From assembly GCA_947502925.1 (NCBI GenBank), contig CANNBS010000007.1, positions 62,001 to 126,000 of the forward strand: a DNA stretch of 64,000 nucleotides, given 5' to 3'. This DNA is from an uncultured Marinicella sp. GTDB lineage: Bacteria > Pseudomonadota > Gammaproteobacteria > Xanthomonadales > Marinicellaceae. Made by a program: the position numbers and the translations under genes. Positions 8,955 through 16,812 of this stretch are shown in pieces (within the stretch, counting starts at the first letter, position 1; each line of letters starts with the position of its first letter). The notes under the pieces are model-generated. The model searched no databases. It was not told the DNA's origin and worked only from the letters and a program-made list of their open reading frames with translations.

Positions 8955-9041
8955 TGGTGCCCGGGAATGGAATCGAACCATCACGGTATTTCTACCGGGG
9001 GATTTTAAGTCCCCTGCGTCTACCAATTTCGCCACCCGGGC
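8955..9041 (-). tRNA. tRNA-Leu (anticodon TAA)
   Basis: The minus strand folds as a class II tRNA of 87 bases. It has acceptor arms GCCCGGG/CCCGGGC, a D-arm with GGTAGAC, an anticodon stem GGGGA/TCCCC with loop CTTAAAA (anticodon TAA), a long variable arm, the T-loop TTCGATTCC and an encoded CCA at 8955-8957. It is the third tRNA after pgsA, matching the leuZ position of the enteric pgsA-glyW-cysT-leuZ order. A covarying hairpin element begins five bases before its 5' end. Confidence 0.97.
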
Positions 9042-9046
9042 TCTTT

Positions 9047-9163
9047 TGATGTCTCTGACTGCGTGAGATCATCAATTACTGCGTCGAAACTCGTTCAAGC
9101 ACAGGTGTGCATTCACGAGTTATCTCCTTGTCCTTGATAATCTCACTGTGTCAGAGACTATCA
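9047..9163 (-). repeat. Structured hairpin element, copy 1
   Basis: Nested inverted repeats: outer arms GTCTCTGAC (9051-9059) and GTCAGAGAC (9150-9158), middle arms GTGAGATCATCAA (9063-9075) and TTGATAATCTCAC (9134-9146), inner arms AACTCGT (9088-9094) and ACGAGTT (9115-9121), and an apical GCACAGGTGTGC (9099-9110). The whole folds into one long branched-free hairpin. It shares its apical part with copy 2 while the stems differ in sequence but stay paired. The strand given is that of tRNA transcription; which strand matters is unknown. Confidence 0.75.
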
Positions 9164-9190
9164 AAAAAAATTCCTATCTGACTCATTTCT

Positions 9191-9273
9191 ATGAGGTCAG
9201 CATATTCTGCGTCAGTTGTTGTTCGAGCACAGGTGTGCACTCACAACGCTTTCCTTATTTCTGCTAACCTCAT
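9191..9273 (-). repeat. Structured hairpin element, copy 2
   Basis: Outer arms ATGAGGTCAGCA (9191-9202) and TGCTAACCTCAT (9262-9273), with one mismatch, enclose inner arms GTTGT (9218-9222) and ACAAC (9243-9247) and the apical GCACAGGTGTGC (9227-9238). The apical hairpin and its flanks (TTCRAGCACAGG and TGTGCAYTCA) are shared with copy 1; CTGCGTC before the inner stem is shared too. Confidence 0.72.
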
Positions 9274-9352
9274 GTGATCATAAGATTAGCAAATCTTTCC
9301 TGTTTCGCCAGTTTGGCGAAGTGCTTCATTTTAGTTAAAAATTTGAAGCTGT

Positions 9353-9376
9353 AAAGGACTTTTGGGTCCTTTTTTG
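9353..9376 (+). terminator. Intrinsic terminator pointing against the tRNA operon
   Basis: Arms AAAGGAC (9353-9359) and GTCCTTT (9366-9372) with a run of six T on the plus strand. On the minus strand the hairpin is followed only by TTTA, so it should let tRNA transcription pass. It could end a plus-strand transcript crossing the hairpin elements, or block antisense reading of tRNA-Cys. Confidence 0.55.
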
Positions 9377-9385
9377 TTTTGAAGA

Positions 9386-9459
9386 TGGAGGCTGAACCCG
9401 GAATCGAACCGGGGTACACGGATTTGCAATCCGCTGCATCACCACTCTGCCATCCAGCC
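9386..9459 (-). tRNA. tRNA-Cys (anticodon GCA)
   Basis: A minus-strand tRNA of 74 bases with acceptor arms GGCTGGA/TTCAGCC-type pairing, anticodon GCA in the loop between GCGGA and TCCGT, T-loop GTTCGATTCC and an encoded CCA at 9386-9388. It corresponds to cysT in the conserved order and has its own promoter upstream. Confidence 0.96.
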
Positions 9460-9484
9460 GGAATTTGTGCCTGTCTTCAGTGCG

Positions 9485-9513
9485 ATGTTATTCTCGCTTT
9501 TATTTGTTGTCAG
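9485..9513 (-). promoter_or_regulatory. Sigma-70 promoter for tRNA-Cys
   Basis: On the minus strand CTGACA (9508-9513), a 17-base spacer and TAACAT (9485-9490), followed by a GC-rich CGC discriminator typical of stable RNA promoters. Start of transcription is near 9478, about 20 bases before the tRNA. It lies downstream of the tRNA-Gly terminator, so tRNA-Cys and tRNA-Leu form a separate unit. Confidence 0.6.
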
Positions 9514-9556
9514 TGCAAGTCTCGTTTTGGTTTTTGTGAGCGCTTGGGCTGAAAAC

Positions 9557-9584
9557 AAAAAAGGGCTGATTCAATCAGCCCTTT
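9557..9584 (-). terminator. Terminator after tRNA-Gly
   Basis: Arms AGGGCTGATT and AATCAGCCCT form a 10-bp stem; the minus strand continues into six T then G. It lies seven bases after the CCA end of tRNA-Gly and should end most transcripts there. Confidence 0.88.
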
Positions 9585-9590
9585 GGTGTT

Positions 9591-9665
9591 TGGAGCGGGA
9601 AAGGAGGATCGAACTCCCGACCCCAACCTTGGCAAGGTTGTGCTCTACCGCTGAGCTATTCCCGC
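9591..9665 (-). tRNA. tRNA-Gly (anticodon GCC)
   Basis: A minus-strand tRNA of 75 bases. Acceptor GCGGGAA pairs with TTCCCGC, the anticodon loop holds GCC between AACCTT and AAGGTT, the T-loop is GTTCGATCC and CCA is encoded at 9591-9593. It is equivalent to glyW next to pgsA. Confidence 0.97.
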
Positions 9666-9678
9666 TTTGAGGTTGGCT

Positions 9679-9706
9679 ATTTTAGCTGTAATGTTTTTAT
9701 TGTCAA
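9679..9706 (-). promoter_or_regulatory. Sigma-70 promoter for tRNA-Gly
   Basis: Minus strand: TTGACA (9701-9706), a 16-base spacer and TAAAAT (9679-9684), with the tRNA start 13 bases further on. A near-consensus promoter in the 64-base gap after pgsA. Confidence 0.8.
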
Positions 9707-9729
9707 TCCATTTTTAAATAAAAAAAGAA

Positions 9730-10284
9730 TTATTCTCGCATGAGTGGCCAGGCAGCGCGTAAATAGACCACCATGGAATAAAGTGTGAGCGCGGCGGCGA
9801 TGTAGAGCAGGCCTAAGCCGATTTGCTGGACGGGGATAAACCAGAGGTCGGCTTCGTAGAGTAGAAAGCCGATGGCCATCATTTGGAAGACGGTTTTTAT
9901 TTTGCCAACCATAGCGACATTAACGGCGCTTCGGGAGCCGAGTTCGGCCATCCATTCGCGCAAGGCACTGACTGTAATTTCACGGCCGACAATAACGGCT
10001 GTAGCAATCATCATCAGGATGGTGGGATGGTCTTGTAATAAAACCACCAGGGCTGTGGTGACGGTGAGTTTATCGGCCACCGGGTCTAAAAAGGCGCCGA
10101 GTTTAGAAGAAACATTATATTTTCGGGCAATATACCCATCAAAAAAGTCAGTGATACCGGCTAATACAAATACCCAGCAGGCGACATAGCGTGACCATTC
10201 ATAAGGCAAATAAAAGAACAGAATCATGACCGGTATCAACAGGACCCTGAGAATGGTTAAGAAATTGGGGATATGTCTGGTCAT
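9730..10284 (-). CDS. pgsA: CDP-diacylglycerol--glycerol-3-phosphate 3-phosphatidyltransferase
   Basis: Inner-membrane enzyme that makes phosphatidylglycerophosphate, the committed step to phosphatidylglycerol and cardiolipin. The 184 residues match the family length. The CDP-alcohol phosphotransferase signature is complete: DGYIAR, then GAFLDP and VADK, near residues 50-72. Four or more hydrophobic segments follow. It starts MTRHIPNFLTILRVLLIP, the typical N-terminus. It is followed on the same strand by tRNA-Gly, tRNA-Cys and tRNA-Leu, an order known from enterics. The usual upstream neighbour uvrC is absent; a histidine kinase gene is there instead. Confidence 0.96.
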   Translation of the reverse strand: MTRHIPNFLTILRVLLIPVMILFFYLPYEWSRYVACWVFVLAGITDFFDGYIARKYNVSSKLGAFLDPVADKLTVTTALVVLLQDHPTILMMIATAVIVGREITVSALREWMAELGSRSAVNVAMVGKIKTVFQMMAIGFLLYEADLWFIPVQQIGLGLLYIAAALTLYSMVVYLRAAWPLMRE

Positions 10285-10379
10285 GGTTTTGGCTAAACTT
10301 TTAATTATTGTTTAAAAACCTGCTCATTCTATCAATCAAAGCGCTGGTTGGCTTTATTTTTTTGGTATAGTCTTGCGCC

Positions 10380-12227
10380 TTACTTATTGAGTGATGCCTC
10401 ATTATCACAGGAACCGCTGAGTGTGACCACCACACCATCGGGATGAGATTGGTTATTTAGGCTGATGTCGGCATGATGAAAACGGGCGATTAATTGCGCC
10501 ACATATAAGCCAATACCTAAATGCCCGTGACCACTTTTTTGTTCGCGATAGCTGTGTAAGGAATCAAACACTTTGCTGAGTTTTTCAGGTGGAATGGTGG
10601 GGCCTTGGTTGCGGATGTGCAGTGTATAGTTTTGTTGGTTTTTATCCGCTGATAGCTTAACTTCAATGGCTTTATTCGGCGGGCTAAAATCAAAGGCATT
10701 TTCAATGACCTTATCCAGCAGTTGTGCCATTAAATCGACATTACCATCGAGGATGACGGCGTGTTGGGATCCCTGATAACGGATGCTGTGCTGTTGTGTT
10801 TCATAGGCCGGTAATAAGTCGGATAACAGCGCATTTAAGTCAAAAGGCCAGCGCTCATTGTCATTGATGGCTTGTTGCAGCTGACTTAAGGCGCTGAGCT
10901 GGTTAAGAATAAATTTTAGCCGGTGGTTGGCGCGGCTGGCTCGTTCAATAAAACCCTGTTGTGCTTCTGGTAGGATGCTGTGGTTGACATTGTCCAGTGA
11001 GGACTGAATAATGCCAATGGGGGTTTTCATTTCGTGGGATAAGCGGCTGCCCAGTTGTTTTAAGTAATCGGTGTATTGATCGATCTGTGCCAGTAACTGG
11101 TGTAAATCCCGTGATAAATCGCCCACTTCATCGCCGGCTTTCATGGAGGGTAATTGCTTATGGATAGTGCCGCTGTCGTCCAGCACATGCCGCAATTGTC
11201 GGCTTAATCGGCGAATTCGCCAGGCCAGAAGGGCGGCATAACCTGAAAATAGCAGCAGTAATAGTAAGGCAATGGCGAACAGCCAGCCGATGGTCTGAAT
11301 AAAGGTGCGTATAAGGTTGCGATGAGCCGGTGGATGGGCCAGGGTTAAAGATATGCGGCCACCTTGAACGGAGTGATTGATGATTTGACGGTCCAGATTA
11401 TGGTGCGAGCCGTTGTTATTGTTGGCAAAGATCAGCGGGTAAAGCACATTGGTGAGCCAGTCACTGCTGTCTGTTTGCGCGGTTATTTTATTGATGTCGT
11501 AATAAACGCGATTTTGTTTGTCTGTAATCACCAGCCGAGCATTATCCGGTGTGATTTGGCTGAGACGTTGGTGCCATTGTTGGATTGTCTGAAAAACGGC
11601 CTTAAGCTGGATATTATTATCCGCATAATGGCCGTAATGATTCACATGATTGGCAAAATTAGCGTCCGTGGCAACCACACCCAACCGGGTAATTTGACTG
11701 TCCGGTAGTTGAATTTCTGCGGTGTAGCCGTGGGCGGTTTCATGCCAGTAGGCTTTTAGTGGGCTGATTGCGCGGTTGTTAACAGGACCCTCAGCCTGAC
11801 GATTGATATGTTTAACAGTGATGTTATTGGCAACACCATAGGCAATGGATAAACGATCCTGGTTCGGTTTGTTTAGACGCGATGAATCCTGAACTGAGAC
11901 CCATAAATACAGTCCTTGCTGATACCGGCCGAGTCGAAATTGTATATGCTCATCCGGTTGATAAATCGGCAATGTCTGCCATTCATCAGATATGCCGTTG
12001 AGTTGTGCCGGTGATGCGAGCATTTGCGGAACGATGCCGGTAAACGGGTTATCGAAATCAGTCAGGTATTGTTCGACGCTGTTGGCAATAAGCCGGGCCT
12101 GTTGCTGGCCGGATGTTAACAGGTTTTGCTGATAGCTGAGATTTAAGCGAGACAGTGTGAGCCACATCAAGATAGGAAAGCTCAGGCTTAACAGGGCGAT
12201 GGTACCGATTTGCCATTTTAGTTTCAT
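10380..12227 (-). CDS. Sensor histidine kinase of the proteobacterial dedicated sortase (Pds) type
   Basis: A 615-residue inner-membrane kinase. One transmembrane helix (about 7-25) precedes a large periplasmic domain whose middle part (about 105-185) looks like a beta-sandwich of the CBM9/DOMON sort. A second helix (about 313-335) and a HAMP segment follow. The kinase core has an H-box LSHEMKTPIG near 398-407, an N-box ENAFDFSP near 513 and a G-box GHGHLGIGLY near 571. It pairs with the regulator encoded just upstream through an ATGA overlap. The Pds assignment rests on the regulator's close match to that subfamily and on the kinase layout; the signal it senses is unknown. No sortase gene is in the window. 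Confidence 0.8.
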   Translation of the reverse strand: MKLKWQIGTIALLSLSFPILMWLTLSRLNLSYQQNLLTSGQQQARLIANSVEQYLTDFDNPFTGIVPQMLASPAQLNGISDEWQTLPIYQPDEHIQFRLGRYQQGLYLWVSVQDSSRLNKPNQDRLSIAYGVANNITVKHINRQAEGPVNNRAISPLKAYWHETAHGYTAEIQLPDSQITRLGVVATDANFANHVNHYGHYADNNIQLKAVFQTIQQWHQRLSQITPDNARLVITDKQNRVYYDINKITAQTDSSDWLTNVLYPLIFANNNNGSHHNLDRQIINHSVQGGRISLTLAHPPAHRNLIRTFIQTIGWLFAIALLLLLLFSGYAALLAWRIRRLSRQLRHVLDDSGTIHKQLPSMKAGDEVGDLSRDLHQLLAQIDQYTDYLKQLGSRLSHEMKTPIGIIQSSLDNVNHSILPEAQQGFIERASRANHRLKFILNQLSALSQLQQAINDNERWPFDLNALLSDLLPAYETQQHSIRYQGSQHAVILDGNVDLMAQLLDKVIENAFDFSPPNKAIEVKLSADKNQQNYTLHIRNQGPTIPPEKLSKVFDSLHSYREQKSGHGHLGIGLYVAQLIARFHHADISLNNQSHPDGVVVTLSGSCDNEASLNK

Positions 12228-12913
12228 GGATGCCAGCGGTAGCCCATGCCATGAACCGTTTCGATACAGTCAAATTCAGCGTCAATGGCGATAAACTTTT
12301 TTCGGATGCGTTTAACGTGTGAGGTGATGGTGCCTTCGTCCACATAAATATTAGCATCCTGCATCAGCTGATCGCGTGTTTTGACCTGTCCGGGGTAACG
12401 GGCTAATGACTGAACCATCCAAAATTCAGTCACCGTTAACGGAACGTTATGATTGTTCCATTGAACTTGTAAATTATCGGTGAGTACAGTTAATGGTCCC
12501 TGCTGCCATTGTTTTTGTTGGCTACTATCACTCAGGTCACTGCGGCGGAATAAACCGGCCACCCGAGCCAGAAGATGTGGCATGGAGATGTCTTTGCTGA
12601 GGTAATCATCGGCGCCTAAACGTAAACCGGATACAACATCCACTTCATGGTCGCGTGCCGTTAAAATAAGAATGGGCAGGCTGGCCGACTGCTGGCGGAG
12701 GTTGCGGCATAAATCAAAGCCGGCATCAGGCTCATCCCCCAGACCGATGTCCAATATGGCTAAATCCGGTAATTGTTGTTGAAAAAAAGTTTCGGCCTGC
12801 TGGCGACTGCTGATAGCGGTGATCTGGTAGCCATGTTGCTGTAAAGCAGCTTGATAGTTGGCCAGTAAATCCGCTTCATCCTCGACAATCACAATGTGTT
12901 TTTTTGAATTCAT
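12224..12913 (-). CDS. OmpR-type response regulator of the Pds subfamily
   Basis: A 229-residue DNA-binding regulator. The receiver domain (about 5-120) has acidic residues VEDE near 10-13, the phosphoacceptor Asp in LAILDIGLGDE near 57, Thr in LTARDHE and Lys in YLSKDIS. The winged-helix output domain (about 140-228) has ITSHVKRIRKKF and ends GMGYRW. The GLGDE insert with DAGFDLCR and the VDEGTITSH segment match, from memory, the regulator described with proteobacterial dedicated sortase systems. It is the first gene of a two-gene unit with the kinase and is divergent from the PBP1A gene. Confidence 0.85.
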   Translation of the reverse strand: MNSKKHIVIVEDEADLLANYQAALQQHGYQITAISSRQQAETFFQQQLPDLAILDIGLGDEPDAGFDLCRNLRQQSASLPILILTARDHEVDVVSGLRLGADDYLSKDISMPHLLARVAGLFRRSDLSDSSQQKQWQQGPLTVLTDNLQVQWNNHNVPLTVTEFWMVQSLARYPGQVKTRDQLMQDANIYVDEGTITSHVKRIRKKFIAIDAEFDCIETVHGMGYRWHP

Positions 12914-13021
12914 GAAATTTTTATGTCTCAGTTAAGGTCAAAGTCGGTTAACGCAGCCATTCATTGTATAATGAGCCGGGAATATTACAAACCTTCATCT
13001 TACATTCAGGATATTTAACAC

Positions 13022-15493
13022 ATGCGCAAGGCACTAAAAATACTGTGGTTTCTGACCAAACTTGGATTGGTCTGTTTATTATTGGGGATTATCACAGTCT
13101 ATGGGATGTATAAATATTTCGAGCCGGGATTACCGTCCGTTGAATCGATTAAGGAGTATCGTCTGCAGGTGCCCTTACGGGTTTACAGTCAAGATGAAAA
13201 GTTGATGGCGGTGTTTGGTACCAAGCGGCGCATTCCTGTGGATATTAAAGAAATCCCTGAACATTTAAAACAAGCCTACATCGCGGCAGAGGACGCTAAC
13301 TTTTACGATCATCATGGCTTTGATATTAAGGGCATTATGCGGGCGGTGTGGCAAATCGTTACCACCGGCGAAAAACAAAGTGGCGGCAGCACCATCACCC
13401 AACAGTTAACCCGTAATGTGTTTCTGTCACTGGACCAGACCTGGACCCGAAAAATAAAGGAGCTGTTCTTATCGGTCAAATTAGAACGCACCATTTCAAA
13501 AGATGAAATTTTAGAATTGTACTTAAACAAGATTTTATTAGGTCATCGCGCCTACGGCGTGGCAGCGGCGGCGGACGTTTATTACGGTAAAACACTCGAT
13601 GAATTAACCCTGGCACAAATGGCGATGTTGGCGGCACCGCCCAAAGCCCCCTCGCGCATTAACCCAATCACCAGTCCTGAGCGGGCCTTACAGCGGCGTA
13701 ATTATGTGTTGACACGTATGCGGGAGCTGAATTTCATTAATCAAGAAGAATATGAACAAGCCATCAATGAGCCGGATGAAGCCCGAATTCATGAGCCGGA
13801 AGTCGAATTATCAGCACCGTGGGTGGCCGAAATGGTGCGCAGTGAAATGGTTGATCGCTTTGGTGATGATGCGTATACCGATGGCTATCGAGTGGTGACC
13901 ACCATTAACAGCGAATTTCAAATGGCGGCCCAAGCGGCCATTCAACAGGGATTGCAGGCTTACGATAAACGCCATGGTTACCGAGGTCCGGTGCAGCATT
14001 TCGATGAAGATGCGATGCAGGATTTGGATCAATTGACCGATCAGCTTAATGACTTCCCGAAACCGGCCGGACTGCAGGCGGCCTTGGTTTTAACGGTGGA
14101 TGAGAATGAAGCACAGGCACGACTGGGTGATGGTCAGGATATATTACTGGCTTTCAAAGACAGCGACTGGGCCGCGCCTTATGTGGATAATTATCGGGTG
14201 GGGAATAAGCCAAAGAACATGACCGAGGTGGTTAAAGTCGGTGACGTGGTGATGGTGGCGCGTAATGATGAGGGTGAATTCATGCTCAGTCAGGTGCCGA
14301 ATGTTCAAGGCGCGTTAATCAGCAGTCATCCTGACAATGGCCAAATATACGCTCTGGTAGGTGGTTATGACTATCAGATCAGTAAATTTAATCGGGTCAC
14401 CCAGGCCAAACGCCAACCGGGGTCGGGCTTTAAACCGATTATTTATTCTGCCGCTTTGGAAAATGGCCTCAATGCCGCCAGTATGATTAATGATGCGCCG
14501 ATTGTTTTTGAAGATGATAAACTCGAACGTGCCTGGCGTCCGGAGAATTACAGTGAAAAAATCTTTGGGCCGACCCGATTAAGAGAAGGTATTGTTAAAT
14601 CGCGAAATCTCGTCTCGATTCGGGTGTTAAGACAGATTGGCATCCAAAGTGGTCGGCAACATATCCTGAAATTTGGCTTTAATGCCGATGACATCCCAAG
14701 TAACCTATCGATTGCCCTTGGCAGTCCCAATGTGCCCATTATAAATATGAATCGAGCATTTGGGGTGTTCGCTAATGGTGGGTTTTTAATTGAGCCTTTT
14801 GTCATCGAAGCCATTTATAACCAGCAGAACTTACCGGTTTATTTGCACCAGGATTTATTGGCCTGTGATAATTGCGCCAAAGATCCCGGCGAGATTGAAA
14901 GTCAAAACAACCATGAAGAGAAACCAAAATCTGTGCCGGTGGTGGTTAATCGTGAAACTGCAGAAATCAGCACAAATGATCAGAAATCATCCATTCCGGT
15001 TGTTACCGAACCCGACGCCATCAAAGCGCCCCGCGTTGTCAGTGCTGAAAACGCCTTTATTATTGATTCCTTTATGCAGGAAGTGATTCAACGCGGCACC
15101 GGTGTCCGCGCAAAAAGCTTAGGGCGCAGTGATCTGGCCGGTAAAACCGGCACCACCAATGACCAGATGGATGCCTGGTTTAACGGTTATCATCCCGAAA
15201 TGGTGACCAACGTTTGGGTCGGTTTTGATACCCCCCAGCCAATGGGCCGCGGTGAGGTCGGAGGTCGGGTGGCATTACCCATATGGATTGATTACATGAA
15301 AACAGCCTTAACAGACTTGCCCGAGCTCGAAAGAACCATTCCGGCCGGGGTGGTATCGGCGCGGATTGATCCTGATAGCGGTGAATTATTACCGCCAGGC
15401 ACAGGTGGTGGTCGGCTGGAGTATTTTATGGTGGGTCGATTACCACCTGCTAAGGATGAACAACAGAAGGTCGATTATGATGATTTGTTTTAG
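13022..15493 (+). CDS. mrcA: Penicillin-binding protein 1A (bifunctional transglycosylase/transpeptidase)
   Basis: Class A PBP that polymerises lipid II and crosslinks peptidoglycan in the periplasm. Its 823 residues begin with a membrane anchor (about 8-29). The GT51 domain has the catalytic Glu90 in AAEDANFYDHHG, then GGSTITQQLTRN and KIKELFLSVKLER. An OB-like insert typical of PBP1A (about 315-435) precedes the transpeptidase. That domain shows the active-site Ser468 in PGSGFKP, an SRN motif in VKSRNLVSIR, and KTGT with Lys708. An insert rich in charged residues lies near 615-665. The gene is divergent from the Pds regulator and shows no linked pilM genes, which often sit beside mrcA. Confidence 0.96.
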   Translation: MRKALKILWFLTKLGLVCLLLGIITVYGMYKYFEPGLPSVESIKEYRLQVPLRVYSQDEKLMAVFGTKRRIPVDIKEIPEHLKQAYIAAEDANFYDHHGFDIKGIMRAVWQIVTTGEKQSGGSTITQQLTRNVFLSLDQTWTRKIKELFLSVKLERTISKDEILELYLNKILLGHRAYGVAAAADVYYGKTLDELTLAQMAMLAAPPKAPSRINPITSPERALQRRNYVLTRMRELNFINQEEYEQAINEPDEARIHEPEVELSAPWVAEMVRSEMVDRFGDDAYTDGYRVVTTINSEFQMAAQAAIQQGLQAYDKRHGYRGPVQHFDEDAMQDLDQLTDQLNDFPKPAGLQAALVLTVDENEAQARLGDGQDILLAFKDSDWAAPYVDNYRVGNKPKNMTEVVKVGDVVMVARNDEGEFMLSQVPNVQGALISSHPDNGQIYALVGGYDYQISKFNRVTQAKRQPGSGFKPIIYSAALENGLNAASMINDAPIVFEDDKLERAWRPENYSEKIFGPTRLREGIVKSRNLVSIRVLRQIGIQSGRQHILKFGFNADDIPSNLSIALGSPNVPIINMNRAFGVFANGGFLIEPFVIEAIYNQQNLPVYLHQDLLACDNCAKDPGEIESQNNHEEKPKSVPVVVNRETAEISTNDQKSSIPVVTEPDAIKAPRVVSAENAFIIDSFMQEVIQRGTGVRAKSLGRSDLAGKTGTTNDQMDAWFNGYHPEMVTNVWVGFDTPQPMGRGEVGGRVALPIWIDYMKTALTDLPELERTIPAGVVSARIDPDSGELLPPGTGGGRLEYFMVGRLPPAKDEQQKVDYDDLF

Positions 15494-15531
15494 CCGTCCA
15501 TAAATAGAACCCATAAAATTTACATTCACGC

Positions 15532-15540
15532 TGTTATAAT
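15532..15540 (+). promoter_or_regulatory. Extended -10 element before the sigma-factor remnant
   Basis: TGTTATAAT gives TG-N-TATAAT, 24 bases before the ATG at 15564. It is probably the surviving promoter of the former ECF sigma operon. Confidence 0.45.
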
Positions 15541-15563
15541 AATGGTCTATCAAGCACAACTTA

Positions 15564-15767
15564 ATGATGGACAATCAAGCCATTACAGCCCTGTTAACTG
15601 AAATTAAATCTGGTCGCAAGGATTTGGTGGATGAAGTCTTTGGTCTTTTATATGCAGAGATTAAAAGCATTGCCGGCCATCAGTTAAAACAATTATCACC
15701 TGGACAAACCATCACGCCGACCGTATTGGCTCAATTAGTTTTAAGCAGTGCCAGAGAACACCTTTGA
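15564..15767 (+). pseudogene. Truncated ECF-like sigma factor (N-terminal fragment)
   Basis: Its 67 residues match the beginning of the ECF-like sigma factors usually found beside Ser/Thr kinase-TPR genes in this part of the gammaproteobacteria: AITALLTEIKSGRKDLVDEV, then YAEIKSIAGHQLKQL and TPTVLAQ. Family members run to about 185 residues; here the frame stops soon after the first part of region 2, so there is no region 4 for -35 binding. The next bases continue into the 3' end of a TPR gene in another frame, which suggests one internal deletion joined the two genes. Confidence 0.7.
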
Positions 15768-15779
15768 GAACAACATCCT

Positions 15780-16190
15780 CTCACCATCGGCAGTTATTTT
15801 ACCCTGGCCAAAATTTATCAGAAACAAGATCGTTTGGCTGATGCCATTGATTTAATTTCCGGAATCATGGATTAATCCAAGAACCGTCTGACCGATGACA
15901 ATGAAAGAATCATAGCCTATAATACCCTGGGTGATTTATACATGGCACAAGAAGATCTGAAAAATGCCTTGATTTATAAAGAAAAAAGTTGGCAGGTGGC
16001 CAAAAATTTGCTGGGTGATGATGTAATCAGAACCCTCAGCCAACGGTTAAGATACGCCGAAGTTTTACAAAAAAATCATCACTTTGGTGCCGCTGATAAA
16101 CACCTTAAAACCGTTCAAGACCGGTTGCAAGAACAAGGCGTTGATTATCCAGACTTACAGCAAATGATTGAACGACTTAACAAAGCCTAA
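15780..16190 (+). pseudogene. C-terminal TPR remnant, probably of a Ser/Thr kinase-TPR protein
   Basis: An open frame without its own start runs LTIGSYFTLAKIYQKQDRLA and so on, is interrupted by TAA at 15873-15875, and resumes to a stop at 16188-16190. The part after 15942 (MAQEDLKNALIYKEKSWQVA) would be 82 residues. The pattern of paired helices (IYQKQDRLADAI, NTLGDLYMAQEDLKNAL, YAEVLQKNHHFGAADKHL) is TPR-like. Together with the sigma fragment it marks the two ends of an ECF sigma/kinase-TPR locus whose middle is gone. The kinase itself is inferred, not seen. Confidence 0.6.
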
Positions 16191-16197
16191 CAATATC

Positions 16198-16773
16198 ATG
16201 ACCCCCATTATTTTAGCGTCCGGATCGGTGTATCGACTACGTCAGCTGCAGCAGCTTCAATTAGATGTTCAGACACAAATCGCTGACGTGGACGAAACAC
16301 TGATTCCTGAGGAAAGTCCGCCAGATCGCGCCGGACGGCTGGCCATCGCAAAAGCCAACAAGGTAAAAAACCAAAATAAAGCCGCCATCGTCATTGGTTC
16401 AGATCAGGTTTGTGCATTAGGACACCGCATCTATCGCAAACCAGGCAACCGAGAAAATAACATACAACAACTGAGGGATTTTTCGGGGCAAATGGTTGTT
16501 TTTTATACCGCTGTTTGTGTGCTTGGAAGTGAATATGAACAGCATCACTACATCAACCAAACCCGGGTTCAGTTTCGTGAACTGAGTCAGGCAGAAATTA
16601 TACGGTATGTGGACAAAGAACAGGCTTTTGATTGTGCCGGTGGATTTAAAATGGAGCGTTTGGGTCTGAGTTTAATGGACTCCGTGAGCAGTGACGATCC
16701 GTCTGCTTTAATGGGCCTGCCTTTGATACAATTGTGTGCTTTTTTAAGGGAATTAGGTGTTGAATTACCGTAA
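16198..16773 (+). CDS. Maf-family nucleotide pyrophosphatase (YceF-like)
   Basis: Cytoplasmic house-cleaning enzyme that hydrolyses non-canonical or modified nucleoside triphosphates to monophosphates. The protein starts MTPIILASGSVYR, so the ATG at 16198 is preferred over an upstream in-frame ATG at 16168, which lies inside the TPR remnant. Family marks are present: the SxxxR entry loop, VDET near residues 32-35, GSDQVC with the catalytic Asp, FYTAVCV, and FDCAGGFKMERLG. The DQVC form and length (191 residues) fit the YceF subgroup, reported to act on m7GTP. The next gene begins 39 bases on. Confidence 0.92.
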   Translation: MTPIILASGSVYRLRQLQQLQLDVQTQIADVDETLIPEESPPDRAGRLAIAKANKVKNQNKAAIVIGSDQVCALGHRIYRKPGNRENNIQQLRDFSGQMVVFYTAVCVLGSEYEQHHYINQTRVQFRELSQAEIIRYVDKEQAFDCAGGFKMERLGLSLMDSVSSDDPSALMGLPLIQLCAFLRELGVELP

Positions 16774-16812
16774 TCATATGTTCATAACCTTTCATTGGTC
16801 GGGTGTCCATTG

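Noticed and set aside
9047-9273. CRISPR repeats
   Set aside because: Only two units, with different lengths and stems and no uniform spacer.
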